Part shown: positions 34,824 to 42,919 of the stretch, one piece after another
How positions within the stretch are numbered: the stretch's first letter is position 1
Layout of the letters: each line of letters starts with the position of its first letter
Assembly (NCBI RefSeq): GCF_044923475.1
Contig: NZ_CP137338.1
Span: 2,046,001-2,110,000 of the forward strand
Reading direction: 5' to 3'
DNA: 64,000 nucleotides
Origin: JAAURS01 sp044923475
Lineage (GTDB): Bacteria > Cyanobacteriota > Cyanobacteriia > Thermosynechococcales > Thermosynechococcaceae
Position numbers and translations under genes: made by a program
Notes under the pieces: generated by a model
What the model saw: only the letters and a program-made list of their open reading frames with translations
What the model was told of the DNA's origin: nothing
Databases searched by the model: none

Positions 34824-35726
34824 ATGCCCGATCAACTCATTCGTGCAACTGCAGCCGACGACGGTATCCGAGCCGTAGGGGTCATTACCACTCGCCTGAC
34901 CGAAGAAGCCCGTCAGCGACATGGACTTTCATATGTTGCAACCGCAGCATTGGGTAGGGCGATGGCGGCGGGGCTACTGCTCGCCTCGGGGATGAAGCAG
35001 CCTCAATCCAGGGTCAATCTTCGCTTTAAGGGAAATGGTCCGCTGAAGGGGGTCTTGGTAGATGCCGGATTGGACGGAACGGTCCGGGGTTACGTCACGA
35101 ATCCGACGGTCGAATTGCCACCCAACGATCGAGGGAAGCTAGATGTGGGCGGGGCGATCGGAAATGACGGTTTTTTGTACGTGGTCAGGGATGTGGGCTT
35201 TGGATATCCCTACTCCAGTACCGTCGAGCTGGTTTCGGGAGAGATTGGGGACGATGTGGCGCACTACCTTGCCGCGTCCGAGCAAACGCCTTCGGCCCTG
35301 TCCGTTGGGGTTTTTGTAGACAGTCAGGGTGTTAATGCGGCAGGCGGACTCTTGATCCAGGTTTTGCCCAAGGCAGCTCGCGACGAGGCGCTGATTTCGC
35401 TTTTGGAGTCTCGGTTTGCCAGTTTGGCTGGATTCACGCCGCTGGTTAAGGCGGGGATGACCCTCCCTGACATTTTTGAGAATTTGCTAGGGGACATGGG
35501 GCTCAATATTTTGCCCCAAAATCAACTGGTTCAGTTTAGCTGCCATTGTTCTAGCGATCGCGTGATGGGCGCGCTCAAAATCTTGGGCGCGGTCGAACTG
35601 CAAGACATGATTGAAAAGGACGACGGGGCAGAGGTGACCTGCGAGTTCTGCAATGAGGTGTATCGAATCCCGCGCCAAGGGCTGGAGCAATTGGTGGATG
35701 ACTTGATGGCCGAGAAAAGCGGCTGA
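34824..35726 (+). CDS. hslO: Hsp33 redox-regulated chaperonin
   Basis: 300 aa, standard length. Hsp33 is activated by oxidation and unfolding and holds damaged proteins. The zinc-binding redox switch is intact: FSCHCS and, about 30 residues later, VTCEFCNEVY. The N-terminal core starts DQLIRATAADDGIRAV, typical of the family. ATG 34824. No operon partner; the PadR gene is convergent 12 bp downstream. Confidence 0.95.
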   Translation: MPDQLIRATAADDGIRAVGVITTRLTEEARQRHGLSYVATAALGRAMAAGLLLASGMKQPQSRVNLRFKGNGPLKGVLVDAGLDGTVRGYVTNPTVELPPNDRGKLDVGGAIGNDGFLYVVRDVGFGYPYSSTVELVSGEIGDDVAHYLAASEQTPSALSVGVFVDSQGVNAAGGLLIQVLPKAARDEALISLLESRFASLAGFTPLVKAGMTLPDIFENLLGDMGLNILPQNQLVQFSCHCSSDRVMGALKILGAVELQDMIEKDDGAEVTCEFCNEVYRIPRQGLEQLVDDLMAEKSG

Positions 35727-35738
35727 TATCGCGCCTAT

Positions 35739-36278
35739 CTAGCTCGGTAACTGGAGCGCGGCGATCGCCTCTTCGCACCACGCAATCCAATTGGTTTCGT
35801 GGCAGATGCCCTGACGCAGCGTTAAGTATTGGCACTTTTCCGCATAGGTTAATGCTTCGGGATGGGGGAAATATTGCTGGGCGATGCCCTGATATTCCTG
35901 GAGTTGCTGCTGGTGATCCTGCTGCGCTCGCTGGAGTTGCGCGATCGTCGCTGCGGGTTCGATCAGATGCCCCGCAAACAACTTGACCAAAATTTCTTCT
36001 TTGTGTTTGCTCTGCTTGCTGGGTTGCACCATCCACTCCACCATCTTGGAGCGGCCCAGGGGGGTTGGGGCGAACAGCTTTTTGTTGGGCCGATCCTCTT
36101 GCCGCACGGTCTGACTTTTAACCCAGCCTTTCGCTTCGAGTTGCGCTAACTCTCGGTAGATTTGCTGGTGGGTAGCCGCCCAAAAATAGCCCACAGAAGC
36201 CTCAAAATGCTTTGCCAGATCGTAGCCGCTGCATTCTCGATCGCTCAGGACCGCTAGGATGGCGTAGGCCAAACTCAT
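35739..36278 (-). CDS. PadR-family transcriptional repressor
   Basis: 179 aa. N-terminal winged helix: MSLAYAILAVLSDRECSGYD, then QIYRELAQLEAKGWVKSQ, and a C-terminal helical dimerisation domain (PadR C4 type). PadR proteins repress divergent genes and release DNA on binding small aromatic or lipophilic ligands. ATG 36278. It is divergent from the carotenoid oxygenase gene, with two matching palindromic sites between them, so it most likely controls that gene and itself. A carotenoid-derived or aromatic ligand is inference. Confidence 0.92.
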   Translation of the reverse strand: MSLAYAILAVLSDRECSGYDLAKHFEASVGYFWAATHQQIYRELAQLEAKGWVKSQTVRQEDRPNKKLFAPTPLGRSKMVEWMVQPSKQSKHKEEILVKLFAGHLIEPAATIAQLQRAQQDHQQQLQEYQGIAQQYFPHPEALTYAEKCQYLTLRQGICHETNWIAWCEEAIAALQLPS

Positions 36279-36337
36279 TGCTGACTCTCCTCAATAAAGC
36301 ACTTTTGCTGCTGTAGAGCGGCAGGACAGATCGCTGC

Positions 36338-36365
36338 TTGACATATACAACTTTTTGCATATACT
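36338..36365 (+). promoter_or_regulatory. Strong sigma-70-type promoter of the carotenoid oxygenase gene
   Basis: TTGACA, 16-bp spacer, TATACT: consensus -35 and near-consensus -10. Transcription would start near 36372, inside the second operator-like site, giving a leader of about 50 bp before ATG 36422. Confidence 0.7.
36343..36362. promoter_or_regulatory. PadR operator-like site 1
   Basis: ATATACA-ACTTTT-TGCATAT, a 7-6-7 inverted repeat with one mismatch. It fills the spacer between the -35 and -10 elements, so a bound repressor would block polymerase. Confidence 0.6.
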
Positions 36366-36370
36366 AAGCA

Positions 36371-36390
36371 ATATGCAACTAAGTGCATAT
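36371..36390. promoter_or_regulatory. PadR operator-like site 2
   Basis: ATATGCA-ACTAAG-TGCATAT, a perfect 7-6-7 palindrome with the same geometry as site 1, 28 bp away centre to centre, at the predicted transcription start. A third half-site TATGCA with CAACTTTTTG follows at 36388-36401. Confidence 0.65.
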
Positions 36391-36421
36391 GCAACTTTTT
36401 GAATTTTTAAGGAGATGTCCC

Positions 36422-37867
36422 ATGACACTGAGCGCTCAAAAGCCGCAGCAACTTTCGAAGCCCACCGCTTGGGGAAATGCATTTGTCCGGCCTTTGCAGG
36501 ATTTTCCGCTGACGCCCCTCGAACCCATCTCGGGTCGAGTCCCCTTGGCTCTGCGCGGCAGTTTGTATCGAAACGGCCCTGCCATTTTCGAGCGGGGTGG
36601 GGAGCGGATTGCCCACTGGTTTGATGGGGACGGTGCCGTATTAGGCGTGCATTTTGGCGAAGGGGCCGCGACGGGCGTCTACCGCACCGTTCGAACGGCG
36701 GGCTATTTAGCAGAAGAAGAAGCTGGGCAGTTCCTGCTTGGAGGGTACGGTCGCCGGATGCCAGGGCCTTTTTGGACGGGGTCGGATCGAACTAAAAATG
36801 CGGCCAATACTTCGGTGTTGGCGTTAGAAAATCGCCTGCTGGCTTTATGGGAGGGCGGCCATCCCCACGCGCTGGATTTGCAGACGTTAGAAACCATCGG
36901 GGTAGACGATCTGGGAAAATTAGAGACGGGAGAAACGTTTTCCGCGCATCCCAAGGTCGATCCGCAAACGGGAGAGATCTACAACTTTGGCGTTACGTTC
37001 GGGCGGCAGACGTACTTGCATCTATACCGCTGCGATCGCGCGGGCAAGATGCTGCGCCGAGGCAAATTGCCGCTCAAAAGCATTCCGATGATTCACGATT
37101 TTGTCTTGGCAGGACCTTACCTTGTTTTCTGCATTGCTCCAGTTGCGCTCAACCCACTGCCGCTGCTGCTGCACTGGCAGTCTTACAGCGAGGCGATGCG
37201 CTGGCAGCCAGACAAGGGCACTCAAATTCTAGTATTAGACCGCGACACCTTCGAATGCATCGGCCAATCGGAGGCCGATCCTTGGTTCCAATGGCATTTT
37301 GGCAATGGATTTGTAGATCGCGACGGACAGGTTGCCATCGATCTGGTACGCTACGCAGATTTCCAAACCAATCGTTTTTTGCAGGAAGTGCCTTCCGGTC
37401 AGCCGCAAACCGATGCCCCTGGACATCTCTGGCAAATGCGAATCGATCCGAAGACCGCCAAGCTGTCTGGGGCAGAACGCTTGAGCGATCGCACCTGCGA
37501 GTTTCCCACGGTTTCCCCCGCGCTCGTCGGCCAGCCGTCTCGCTATACCTATCTCAGCGTTCGCTCTAGCAAAAGTCAAGGGACGGATTTGTTCGATGCG
37601 ATCGCTGTTTTCGACCGCGATCGCGGCGAATTATCCGTCGCAGACTTGGGCGATCGTTGCTACCCGAGCGAACCTATCTTTGCGCCGAATCCTGAGGATT
37701 CCGAACGGGGCTGGATTTTGACGGTAGTCTACGAGGGCGATCGCCACAGCAGCGAAGTCTGGATTTTTGAGAGCCAAGCCCTCGAGCGCGGCCCAATCTG
37801 TCGCCTAGCGTTACCGCAGCCAGTCGCCTTTAGCTTCCACGGCACCTGGAGACCCACGCAATCCTGA
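36422..37867 (+). CDS. Carotenoid cleavage oxygenase (RPE65/CCD family)
   Basis: 481 aa from ATG 36422, which has AAGGAG 9 bases upstream; the longer frame would use a GTG inside the operator. Seven-bladed propeller iron(II) oxygenase family that cuts carotenoids or apocarotenoids. Family landmarks: SLYRNGPAIFE, HWFDGDGAV, FSAHPKVDP, MIHDFVLA and the final FHGTW; His residues in the last four include iron ligands. Likely produces apocarotenals or retinal. It is under a strong promoter covered by PadR-type operators. Confidence 0.92.
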   Translation: MTLSAQKPQQLSKPTAWGNAFVRPLQDFPLTPLEPISGRVPLALRGSLYRNGPAIFERGGERIAHWFDGDGAVLGVHFGEGAATGVYRTVRTAGYLAEEEAGQFLLGGYGRRMPGPFWTGSDRTKNAANTSVLALENRLLALWEGGHPHALDLQTLETIGVDDLGKLETGETFSAHPKVDPQTGEIYNFGVTFGRQTYLHLYRCDRAGKMLRRGKLPLKSIPMIHDFVLAGPYLVFCIAPVALNPLPLLLHWQSYSEAMRWQPDKGTQILVLDRDTFECIGQSEADPWFQWHFGNGFVDRDGQVAIDLVRYADFQTNRFLQEVPSGQPQTDAPGHLWQMRIDPKTAKLSGAERLSDRTCEFPTVSPALVGQPSRYTYLSVRSSKSQGTDLFDAIAVFDRDRGELSVADLGDRCYPSEPIFAPNPEDSERGWILTVVYEGDRHSSEVWIFESQALERGPICRLALPQPVAFSFHGTWRPTQS

Positions 37868-37918
37868 CGCCAATGGCACCCATCCCCATTCGATTGACAG
37901 TACGCGCCTTAAAACCCC

Positions 37919-38971
37919 TTAAAACCACAGACAGAACGCACGCTGTCGCACGCTCTGAATCAAGCTCCGCACCAGCCCGTTGGCGATCGCCGTTAAAGGA
38001 CTGATGATAATGAGAGCCTTGACCTCAGAGCGTGTAATTTTGACATTTCCTCCCGATGTCAGCATGGCCGTGGACCGAGTAATGTCTCGCAGAGTCGCGT
38101 AGGCAAACACGAGCGGCAAAATGCAGAACAGGCGGATTGCAATGGAGCCGTGGGGCAAGGCTGTCAAATAATCGGTAGACTTGTCGAGATCCGTCCAAGC
38201 TAACTCGACCAGAGATTTGATGGCAGCGTGGTTTTGCTCGAGGTGGCTCGGGTCTAGCAATGTTTCGTGGCTGCTTCCGTGGGCTTGCAGCGCATCTTGA
38301 GGGATGTAAATCGAGTTCTCGTGCTCCGCATCCCAAGCAATATCTTTGAGGATGTTGACGGTTTGGAGCGCTTCGCCAAATTCCGCGCAGGTTTTGCGCA
38401 GAAGCTCGTAGTTTTCTTGACTCACAAACGGAGAGTGCTCGTACCACAGATCCGTCAGCAGATAACCGACGGTTCCGGCCACGTAATAGCAGTACTCCTT
38501 ATATTCCTCTAGGGTTTTAATCCGAATGCCGTTGGGGTAGAGGTTGACGAATTTCTTCATCCCCACGATCATTTCCGTCAGCCAGCGCTGCAACGTCTGT
38601 TGGGATTGCAGGGGCAGGCTTCGGTACAGGGTAAAGACTTGGTGCGTTTGATGGACCAGCTCTAGGTGGGCCGGATCTCCAGTGACCGATTGGGTATGTT
38701 GGGCATAGCGATCGGCTAAAGAAGAATCTTCAAAACAGTCGACGAGCTGGTCTAACAAGGCCGACTTGGCCGCCACCGATGCTTTCGGATCGTCTTCGAT
38801 CGTATCTGCAATTCGGGCCAGCAGGTAGCCACACAGCACCGCACGGCCCAGTTGACCCGGCAAAAACCGAATGCTGAGCGCAAAAGTTCGGGAAACTTGC
38901 GGCAAAATTTCTTGACAAAATCGATTGACATCCCGTCGATCGAGCGGGGACTCTAGGGCAATTTGAACCAT
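37919..38971 (-). CDS. Squalene/phytoene synthase family enzyme (squalene-synthase-like)
   Basis: 350 aa. Head-to-head prenyl transferase: first Asp-rich motif ARIADTIEDD, active-site TRFALSIRFLP-type segment (SRTFALSIRFLPG), GYLLTDLW, and second motif TVNILKDIAWDAEHE. The overall pattern is closer to squalene synthase than to the cyanobacterial phytoene synthase CrtB. ATG 38971. It is divergent from an HpnG-like phosphorylase gene; the pairing points to hopanoid precursor supply (inference). The C-terminal tail (LIQSVRQRAFCLWF) could be a membrane contact. Confidence 0.88.
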   Translation of the reverse strand: MVQIALESPLDRRDVNRFCQEILPQVSRTFALSIRFLPGQLGRAVLCGYLLARIADTIEDDPKASVAAKSALLDQLVDCFEDSSLADRYAQHTQSVTGDPAHLELVHQTHQVFTLYRSLPLQSQQTLQRWLTEMIVGMKKFVNLYPNGIRIKTLEEYKEYCYYVAGTVGYLLTDLWYEHSPFVSQENYELLRKTCAEFGEALQTVNILKDIAWDAEHENSIYIPQDALQAHGSSHETLLDPSHLEQNHAAIKSLVELAWTDLDKSTDYLTALPHGSIAIRLFCILPLVFAYATLRDITRSTAMLTSGGNVKITRSEVKALIIISPLTAIANGLVRSLIQSVRQRAFCLWF

Positions 38972-39182
38972 ACACGTTCACTCCTTACACCAAACACAAA
39001 CCGCATCACCACACCTAGTTAGCCCGTAGAAACCACACAAAGTTTCAAGATTCTACACCTCTGAATTGAATTTCTATAACGAATAACTCATACACCGTAA
39101 AACAGACGATAAAGCGCTCATACTAACTCTCCGAGGAAGATACCATAAGCGAACGTCAAATTGCTCATTTTTTGTGACAGCA

Positions 39183-39977
39183 ATGCGAACTGTCCGCTTT
39201 TTTATGGTAGATGTACTGTCTCGAAACTGTATTTTGAGGGTGAAGACTTTGACTCAAGCGGGGACTGCGACCTGTCCGGTTAGCATAATATTCGTTCCCC
39301 AAGGCGCGGAGTTTAAGGCGGTTCGGCGGGGCTTGCGTCGCAGCGGTCGGCAAGATGCGGTTGCGCTCTACGCAATTCCAATGGGTCCCCAGCCGGTTCG
39401 GCAGTTCGTGCGGCAGTGGTTGCAAACGGAGATCAAAACTCTAGCTCATTCTTCTTCTGTTCTGCTCGTGGGACTCTGCGGCAGCTTGACGGTTGGATTG
39501 TCTGCGGGCGATCGCGTGCTCTACCGCAGTTGTACGGACGGGAGCGGGTCTCAGTCCGTTCCAGCCCTAGAGTCCTGCGATCTCTCTCTGCTCGAGGCTT
39601 TACAGGACCGTCTCAATCCATCGGTAGCGGTGGTCGCTGGCCTGATGTGCGATCGCGTGGTCCATCTGGCGGCGGAGAAAAGGAGTCTCGCCCAACGCTA
39701 CGGTGCCGAGGCAGTGGATATGGAAGGCTATGCGTTCTTGCAAGCATTGCAATCCACAGATCTGGCCCTTGGAATCCTGCGCGTGGTGAGTGACGATGCC
39801 CAGCACGACGTGCCGGACTTGGCTGCTGCCATGACGGAAACGGGCGAACTCAATTCCCTCGCCCTTGCCCGCGCGATGGTTCGCCAACCCCGCAGGGCGC
39901 TGCGCTTGATCCGGGGTTCTCTCGTCGGGCTGAAGCAGCTCGAGACCGCGATCGCCCAACTGTGCGGCGAAGGTTAA
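39183..39977 (+). CDS. Nucleoside phosphorylase family protein (HpnG/MTA-nucleosidase-like)
   Basis: Purine nucleoside phosphorylase/MTAN fold: VLLVGLCGSLTVGLSAGDRV and the ribose-binding EAVDMEGYAFL, then LRVVSDDA. HpnG in hopanoid pathways removes adenine from adenosylhopane to give phosphoribohopane. The adjacent divergent squalene-synthase-type gene supports that reading. The start is uncertain: GTG 39174, ATG 39183 or ATG 39204 all precede the conserved SIIFVPQGAEFKAV. The stop overlaps the convergent Nudix stop by 4 bases. Confidence 0.75.
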   Translation: MRTVRFFMVDVLSRNCILRVKTLTQAGTATCPVSIIFVPQGAEFKAVRRGLRRSGRQDAVALYAIPMGPQPVRQFVRQWLQTEIKTLAHSSSVLLVGLCGSLTVGLSAGDRVLYRSCTDGSGSQSVPALESCDLSLLEALQDRLNPSVAVVAGLMCDRVVHLAAEKRSLAQRYGAEAVDMEGYAFLQALQSTDLALGILRVVSDDAQHDVPDLAAAMTETGELNSLALARAMVRQPRRALRLIRGSLVGLKQLETAIAQLCGEG

Positions 39978-40531
39978 AGCAGTTCTAGGTAAGGCCGAGC
40001 TAAAAAGTAGCTGGCGATCGATTTTGCATCGATCCCATCCCCTCGATGCACGGCAGCTTCAAAATCGGCAGGGGTCATGAGGATTGTTTCGATATCTTCG
40101 TCTTCATCTTGGGCGGGCGGGATGTCGAGGCGCTCCAGATCCTGAGCCAGGTAGGCATAAATCAATTCGTCGGAGTAGCCCGGCGCGAGGGGGAACTGGC
40201 CCAAATCTGTCCAGCGATGGGCGCGGTAGCCCGTCTCCTCTTCGATTTCGCGTTGAATGGTGCTAAAGGGATCTTCCCTGTCCTCAATGGTGCCCGCTGG
40301 AAATTCTAAGATCCTGCCCTGCATTGCAAAGCGGTATTGTTTGACCAAGACCAATTCGCCATCGGGGGTGACGGGCACTGCCAGGGCACCGCCTGGATGG
40401 CGGATGCACGACCAGTCGCCCACTGCACCGTTGGGCAATCGCAGTCGATCGATCGTAAAGCTAAATTTACGGCTGCGAATGAAGACCTGCGGTTCGATTG
40501 ATTCGAAGGGTTCGAGGGGGACTGAGGCCAT
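39974..40531 (-). CDS. Nudix hydrolase (ADP-ribose pyrophosphatase type)
   Basis: 185 aa. The Nudix box is exact: Gly in PAGTIEDRED, then REIEEETGY (G-x5-E-x7-RE-U-x-EE-x-G-U). The N-terminal strand swap region and PVTPDGELVLVKQYRFA match ADP-ribose pyrophosphatases, which clear free ADP-ribose to AMP and ribose-5-phosphate. ATG 40531. Confidence 0.92.
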   Translation of the reverse strand: MASVPLEPFESIEPQVFIRSRKFSFTIDRLRLPNGAVGDWSCIRHPGGALAVPVTPDGELVLVKQYRFAMQGRILEFPAGTIEDREDPFSTIQREIEEETGYRAHRWTDLGQFPLAPGYSDELIYAYLAQDLERLDIPPAQDEDEDIETILMTPADFEAAVHRGDGIDAKSIASYFLARPYLELL

Positions 40532-40595
40532 GGAAATGCCGCCTTTTAGCAGGAACTAGGTTTGACGAAGCCGTGCAACTCGCAAGCTGCGCTCC

Positions 40596-41099
40596 TCAGT
40601 TTGGGAGCAAAGCAACTCCGGTACAGTCTACTCGATCGCGGTGTTGCCGGACGGTCAATCCCGTCGCGGGATGAATCCAGTTTGGCAGCAGTTCGGCAAG
40701 GGGAACGAGGACGAAGGCCCGCTCTACCATGCGGGGGTGGGGGAGTATCAGCTCGGGGGTTTCGAGGACGAGGCTGTCGTAAAGCAATAAATCCAAGTCC
40801 AGGGTGCGGGGACCCCAACGTTCCGCGCGCTGTCGGCCAAATTCTCGTTCGACAGTCACGAGGAGATGCAGGAGGTCCTGGGGCGATCGCCTTGTCTCAA
40901 TCACGATACAGCCATTCACGTAGTCCGGTTGCGCGGGTCCAACGGCGATCGTTTTGTACCAGTGCGACTGTCCGACCAGCATAGTGGTGGCTTCGTGACC
41001 CAAGACCTCGACCGCACCTTTGACCGTTGCCAGGGGATTGCCTAAATTACTGCCCAGGGCAATGGCTGCTAAAGGAGTAGAGTTGCCTGTCTCAGACAT
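40596..41099 (-). CDS. folK: HPPK, folate biosynthesis pyrophosphokinase
   Basis: 167 aa from ATG 41099 (MSETGNSTPLAAIALGSNLG), the normal HPPK length; the frame stays open about 54 codons further with no family resemblance. It transfers pyrophosphate from ATP to 6-hydroxymethyl-dihydropterin. Signatures: ALGSNLGNP, QPDYVNGCIVIET, RAERWGPRTLDLDLLLYD and LPHPRMVERAFVLVPL. It is divergent from btpA. Confidence 0.95.
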   Translation of the reverse strand: MSETGNSTPLAAIALGSNLGNPLATVKGAVEVLGHEATTMLVGQSHWYKTIAVGPAQPDYVNGCIVIETRRSPQDLLHLLVTVEREFGRQRAERWGPRTLDLDLLLYDSLVLETPELILPHPRMVERAFVLVPLAELLPNWIHPATGLTVRQHRDRVDCTGVALLPN

Positions 41100-41302
41100 G
41101 TCAAGGGAATCCGATATCGAGAGCCAATCTAAAGGAAAATCAATGAGACGAACCTTCAGAATATATACTGTAAAGGCAAGCGAAGCCCAAAGTATTTCTA
41201 CCATCGGATCCGTATTAGAACTCGATCCGATCTCGCTGCTTGGGCCATCCCGACTATTCAAGTTGCTTTAAATCCTTTTTGCTGAGTTTGACTCGATCGC
41301 CC

Positions 41303-42160
41303 GTGACATTACAGAACATCTTTAAGTCCGCTAACCCCATCATTGGCGTGGTTCACCTTTTGCCGTTGCCGACGTCTCCTCGCTGGGGCGGGAGCTTAAA
41401 GTCGGTGATCGATCGGGCGGAGCAGGAGGCGGCGGCGCTTGCGGCGGGCGGCGTGGACGGCATCATTGTCGAGAATTTTTTCGACGCGCCGTTTGCGAAA
41501 GATCGGGTCGATCCGGTGGTGGTCAGTGCCATGAGCTTGATCGTGCAGCGAATCATGACGCTGGTACCACTACCCATTGGTATTAACGTACTGCGCAACG
41601 ATGCGAACAGCGCCATGGCGATCGCCACTTGCGTCGGCGCGCAATTTATCCGCGTCAACGTTCTGACTGGCGTGATGGCAACCGATCAGGGACTCATTGA
41701 AGGACAAGCCCATCAGCTGTTGCGATACCGCCGCGAACTGGGCAGCGACGTAAAAATTCTGGCGGACGTGCTGGTGAAGCACGCCCGTCCTCTCGGCTCC
41801 CCCAACCTGACGACAGCGGTGCAGGAAACCATCGAGCGCGGGTTAGCCGACGGCATTATTCTGTCGGGGTGGGCGACGGGCAGCCCGCCCAACTTTGAAG
41901 ATTTAGAGCTAGCCATCAATGCGGCAAAAGGCGTGCCCGTCTTTATTGGCAGCGGTGCGAGTTGGGAAAACATCCCCCATCTGAGCCAGGCTGCCAACGG
42001 CGTTATCGTCGCGAGTTCGCTCAAGCGCGGCGGTCAGGTCGAAAATCGCGTCGATCCGATCCGCGTCAGCCGATTTGTTGAAGCAATGCGGCGCAGCGTG
42101 GCCAACCGAGACAGCATTGCCCCAGCAAAGTCTTCAGTCGCCATGCGTTCTGAGTCGTAA
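41303..42160 (+). CDS. btpA: BtpA-family photosystem I biogenesis protein
   Basis: 285 aa from GTG 41303, where the protein begins VTLQNIFKSANPIIGVVHLL as in other BtpA proteins; the longer frame uses TTG and has no family resemblance. BtpA is a thylakoid-associated TIM-barrel protein needed for stable PSI reaction-centre proteins in Synechocystis. Landmarks: LLPLPTSPRWGG, GGVDGIIVENF, RVNVLTGVMATDQG and VFIGSGASWEN. Confidence 0.9.
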   Translation: MTLQNIFKSANPIIGVVHLLPLPTSPRWGGSLKSVIDRAEQEAAALAAGGVDGIIVENFFDAPFAKDRVDPVVVSAMSLIVQRIMTLVPLPIGINVLRNDANSAMAIATCVGAQFIRVNVLTGVMATDQGLIEGQAHQLLRYRRELGSDVKILADVLVKHARPLGSPNLTTAVQETIERGLADGIILSGWATGSPPNFEDLELAINAAKGVPVFIGSGASWENIPHLSQAANGVIVASSLKRGGQVENRVDPIRVSRFVEAMRRSVANRDSIAPAKSSVAMRSES

Positions 42161-42213
42161 GGGCGCAAGGCCTTGCGCCTTTGCCGCGTCACGCAAGTCT
42201 CAAATACCTTGCG

Positions 42214-42321
42214 CTAGCCCCCCCCGACCCCCCAATTCTGGGGGGAGAAATCCGAAAACTAGGGGCAGTTCCCCCCAGAATAAAGCCCTATCGGGCTATA
42301 AGAAAGGGGGGCTAGGGGGGC
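42214..42321. repeat. GC-rich palindromic repeat element, copy 1 (MITE-like)
   Basis: A 108-bp element with C-runs at the left end (CTAGCCCCCCCCGACC) and G-runs at the right end, and internal inverted repeats (CCCCCCAATTCTGGGGGG; AAGCCCTATCGGGCTATAAG). It shares CCCCCCTTTCTTATAGCC and the flanking C/G runs with the element at 59180-59272 in opposite orientation. No coding capacity. It lies between btpA and the CheW-like gene and may act as a bidirectional transcript end. Confidence 0.75.
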
Positions 42322-42342
42322 GGATGCAGGATTGAATGAGTT

Positions 42343-42894
42343 TCATGAAAGATGTGTATATGCGACACCATCGTTACTTTGGCAAAGTCGATCGGGTCCG
42401 AGTAAAAAAATGGGTTCGGCATCGTCGGCTGTAACGATGATGGCGCTAACCGACTGTAACTTGCCGTAGAGGGGGTGCTCTGAGGTGAAAGGGCCGACCT
42501 TGCTTTGAGGAATGCGCTGAAGCTTAGGCTGGGAATCAATGGGAAATCCGAAGCGATCGCCCGTCGAAGTTTGAAACGCGATCGAGCAGCTTGCGTTGGC
42601 TTCCGACGCTCCAGCCGATCCGAAAGGGCGCTTCGGGGCCGCCGTCTCGGTTTCGGCAAAAATTTGCTGGCTGACATCGATGATGACCAGAGCGTCCGTT
42701 TCTGTCGTTTCTGTTGCAGCGAGACCGTTGCCCGTGTCGTCGCGGCTTCCGGCATCGACGGAACTGACCCGCAGAAGAGCCTCAACGGGAAGTGCAAACC
42801 AGTACTGGCGGAGGCGAAAAGTCACGTACTGCTGAGTTGCTTCTGCAATGCGGTTGGCAAAGCGTCTAGCGCGCAGGGGAGTAAGAGCAGCCAT
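42343..42894 (-). CDS. CheW-like protein at the end of the chemotaxis cluster
   Basis: 183 aa. QQYVTFRLRQYWFALPVEALLRV matches the opening strands of CheW-type SH3-like folds; later parts (FQTSTGDRFGFPIDS, LQRIPQSKVGPF, AIIVTADDAEPIFLLGP) follow the same fold with an insertion of about 35 polar residues in the middle. Likely a second adaptor coupling receptor and kinase. ATG 42894, 25 bp after the CheA gene. Confidence 0.7.
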   Translation of the reverse strand: MAALTPLRARRFANRIAEATQQYVTFRLRQYWFALPVEALLRVSSVDAGSRDDTGNGLAATETTETDALVIIDVSQQIFAETETAAPKRPFGSAGASEANASCSIAFQTSTGDRFGFPIDSQPKLQRIPQSKVGPFTSEHPLYGKLQSVSAIIVTADDAEPIFLLGPDRLCQSNDGVAYTHLS

Positions 42895-42919
42895 AAAGAA
42901 ATTCCTGAAAAAGGACGGG

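Noticed and set aside
37022..37579. Minus-strand frames opposite the carotenoid oxygenase
   Set aside because: Antisense shadows with no start signal; the oxygenase frame has the His ligands.
42165..42330. Possible CRISPR or tRNA in the GC-run region after btpA
   Set aside because: No regular repeat-spacer spacing and no cloverleaf; better explained as a palindromic MITE-like element.
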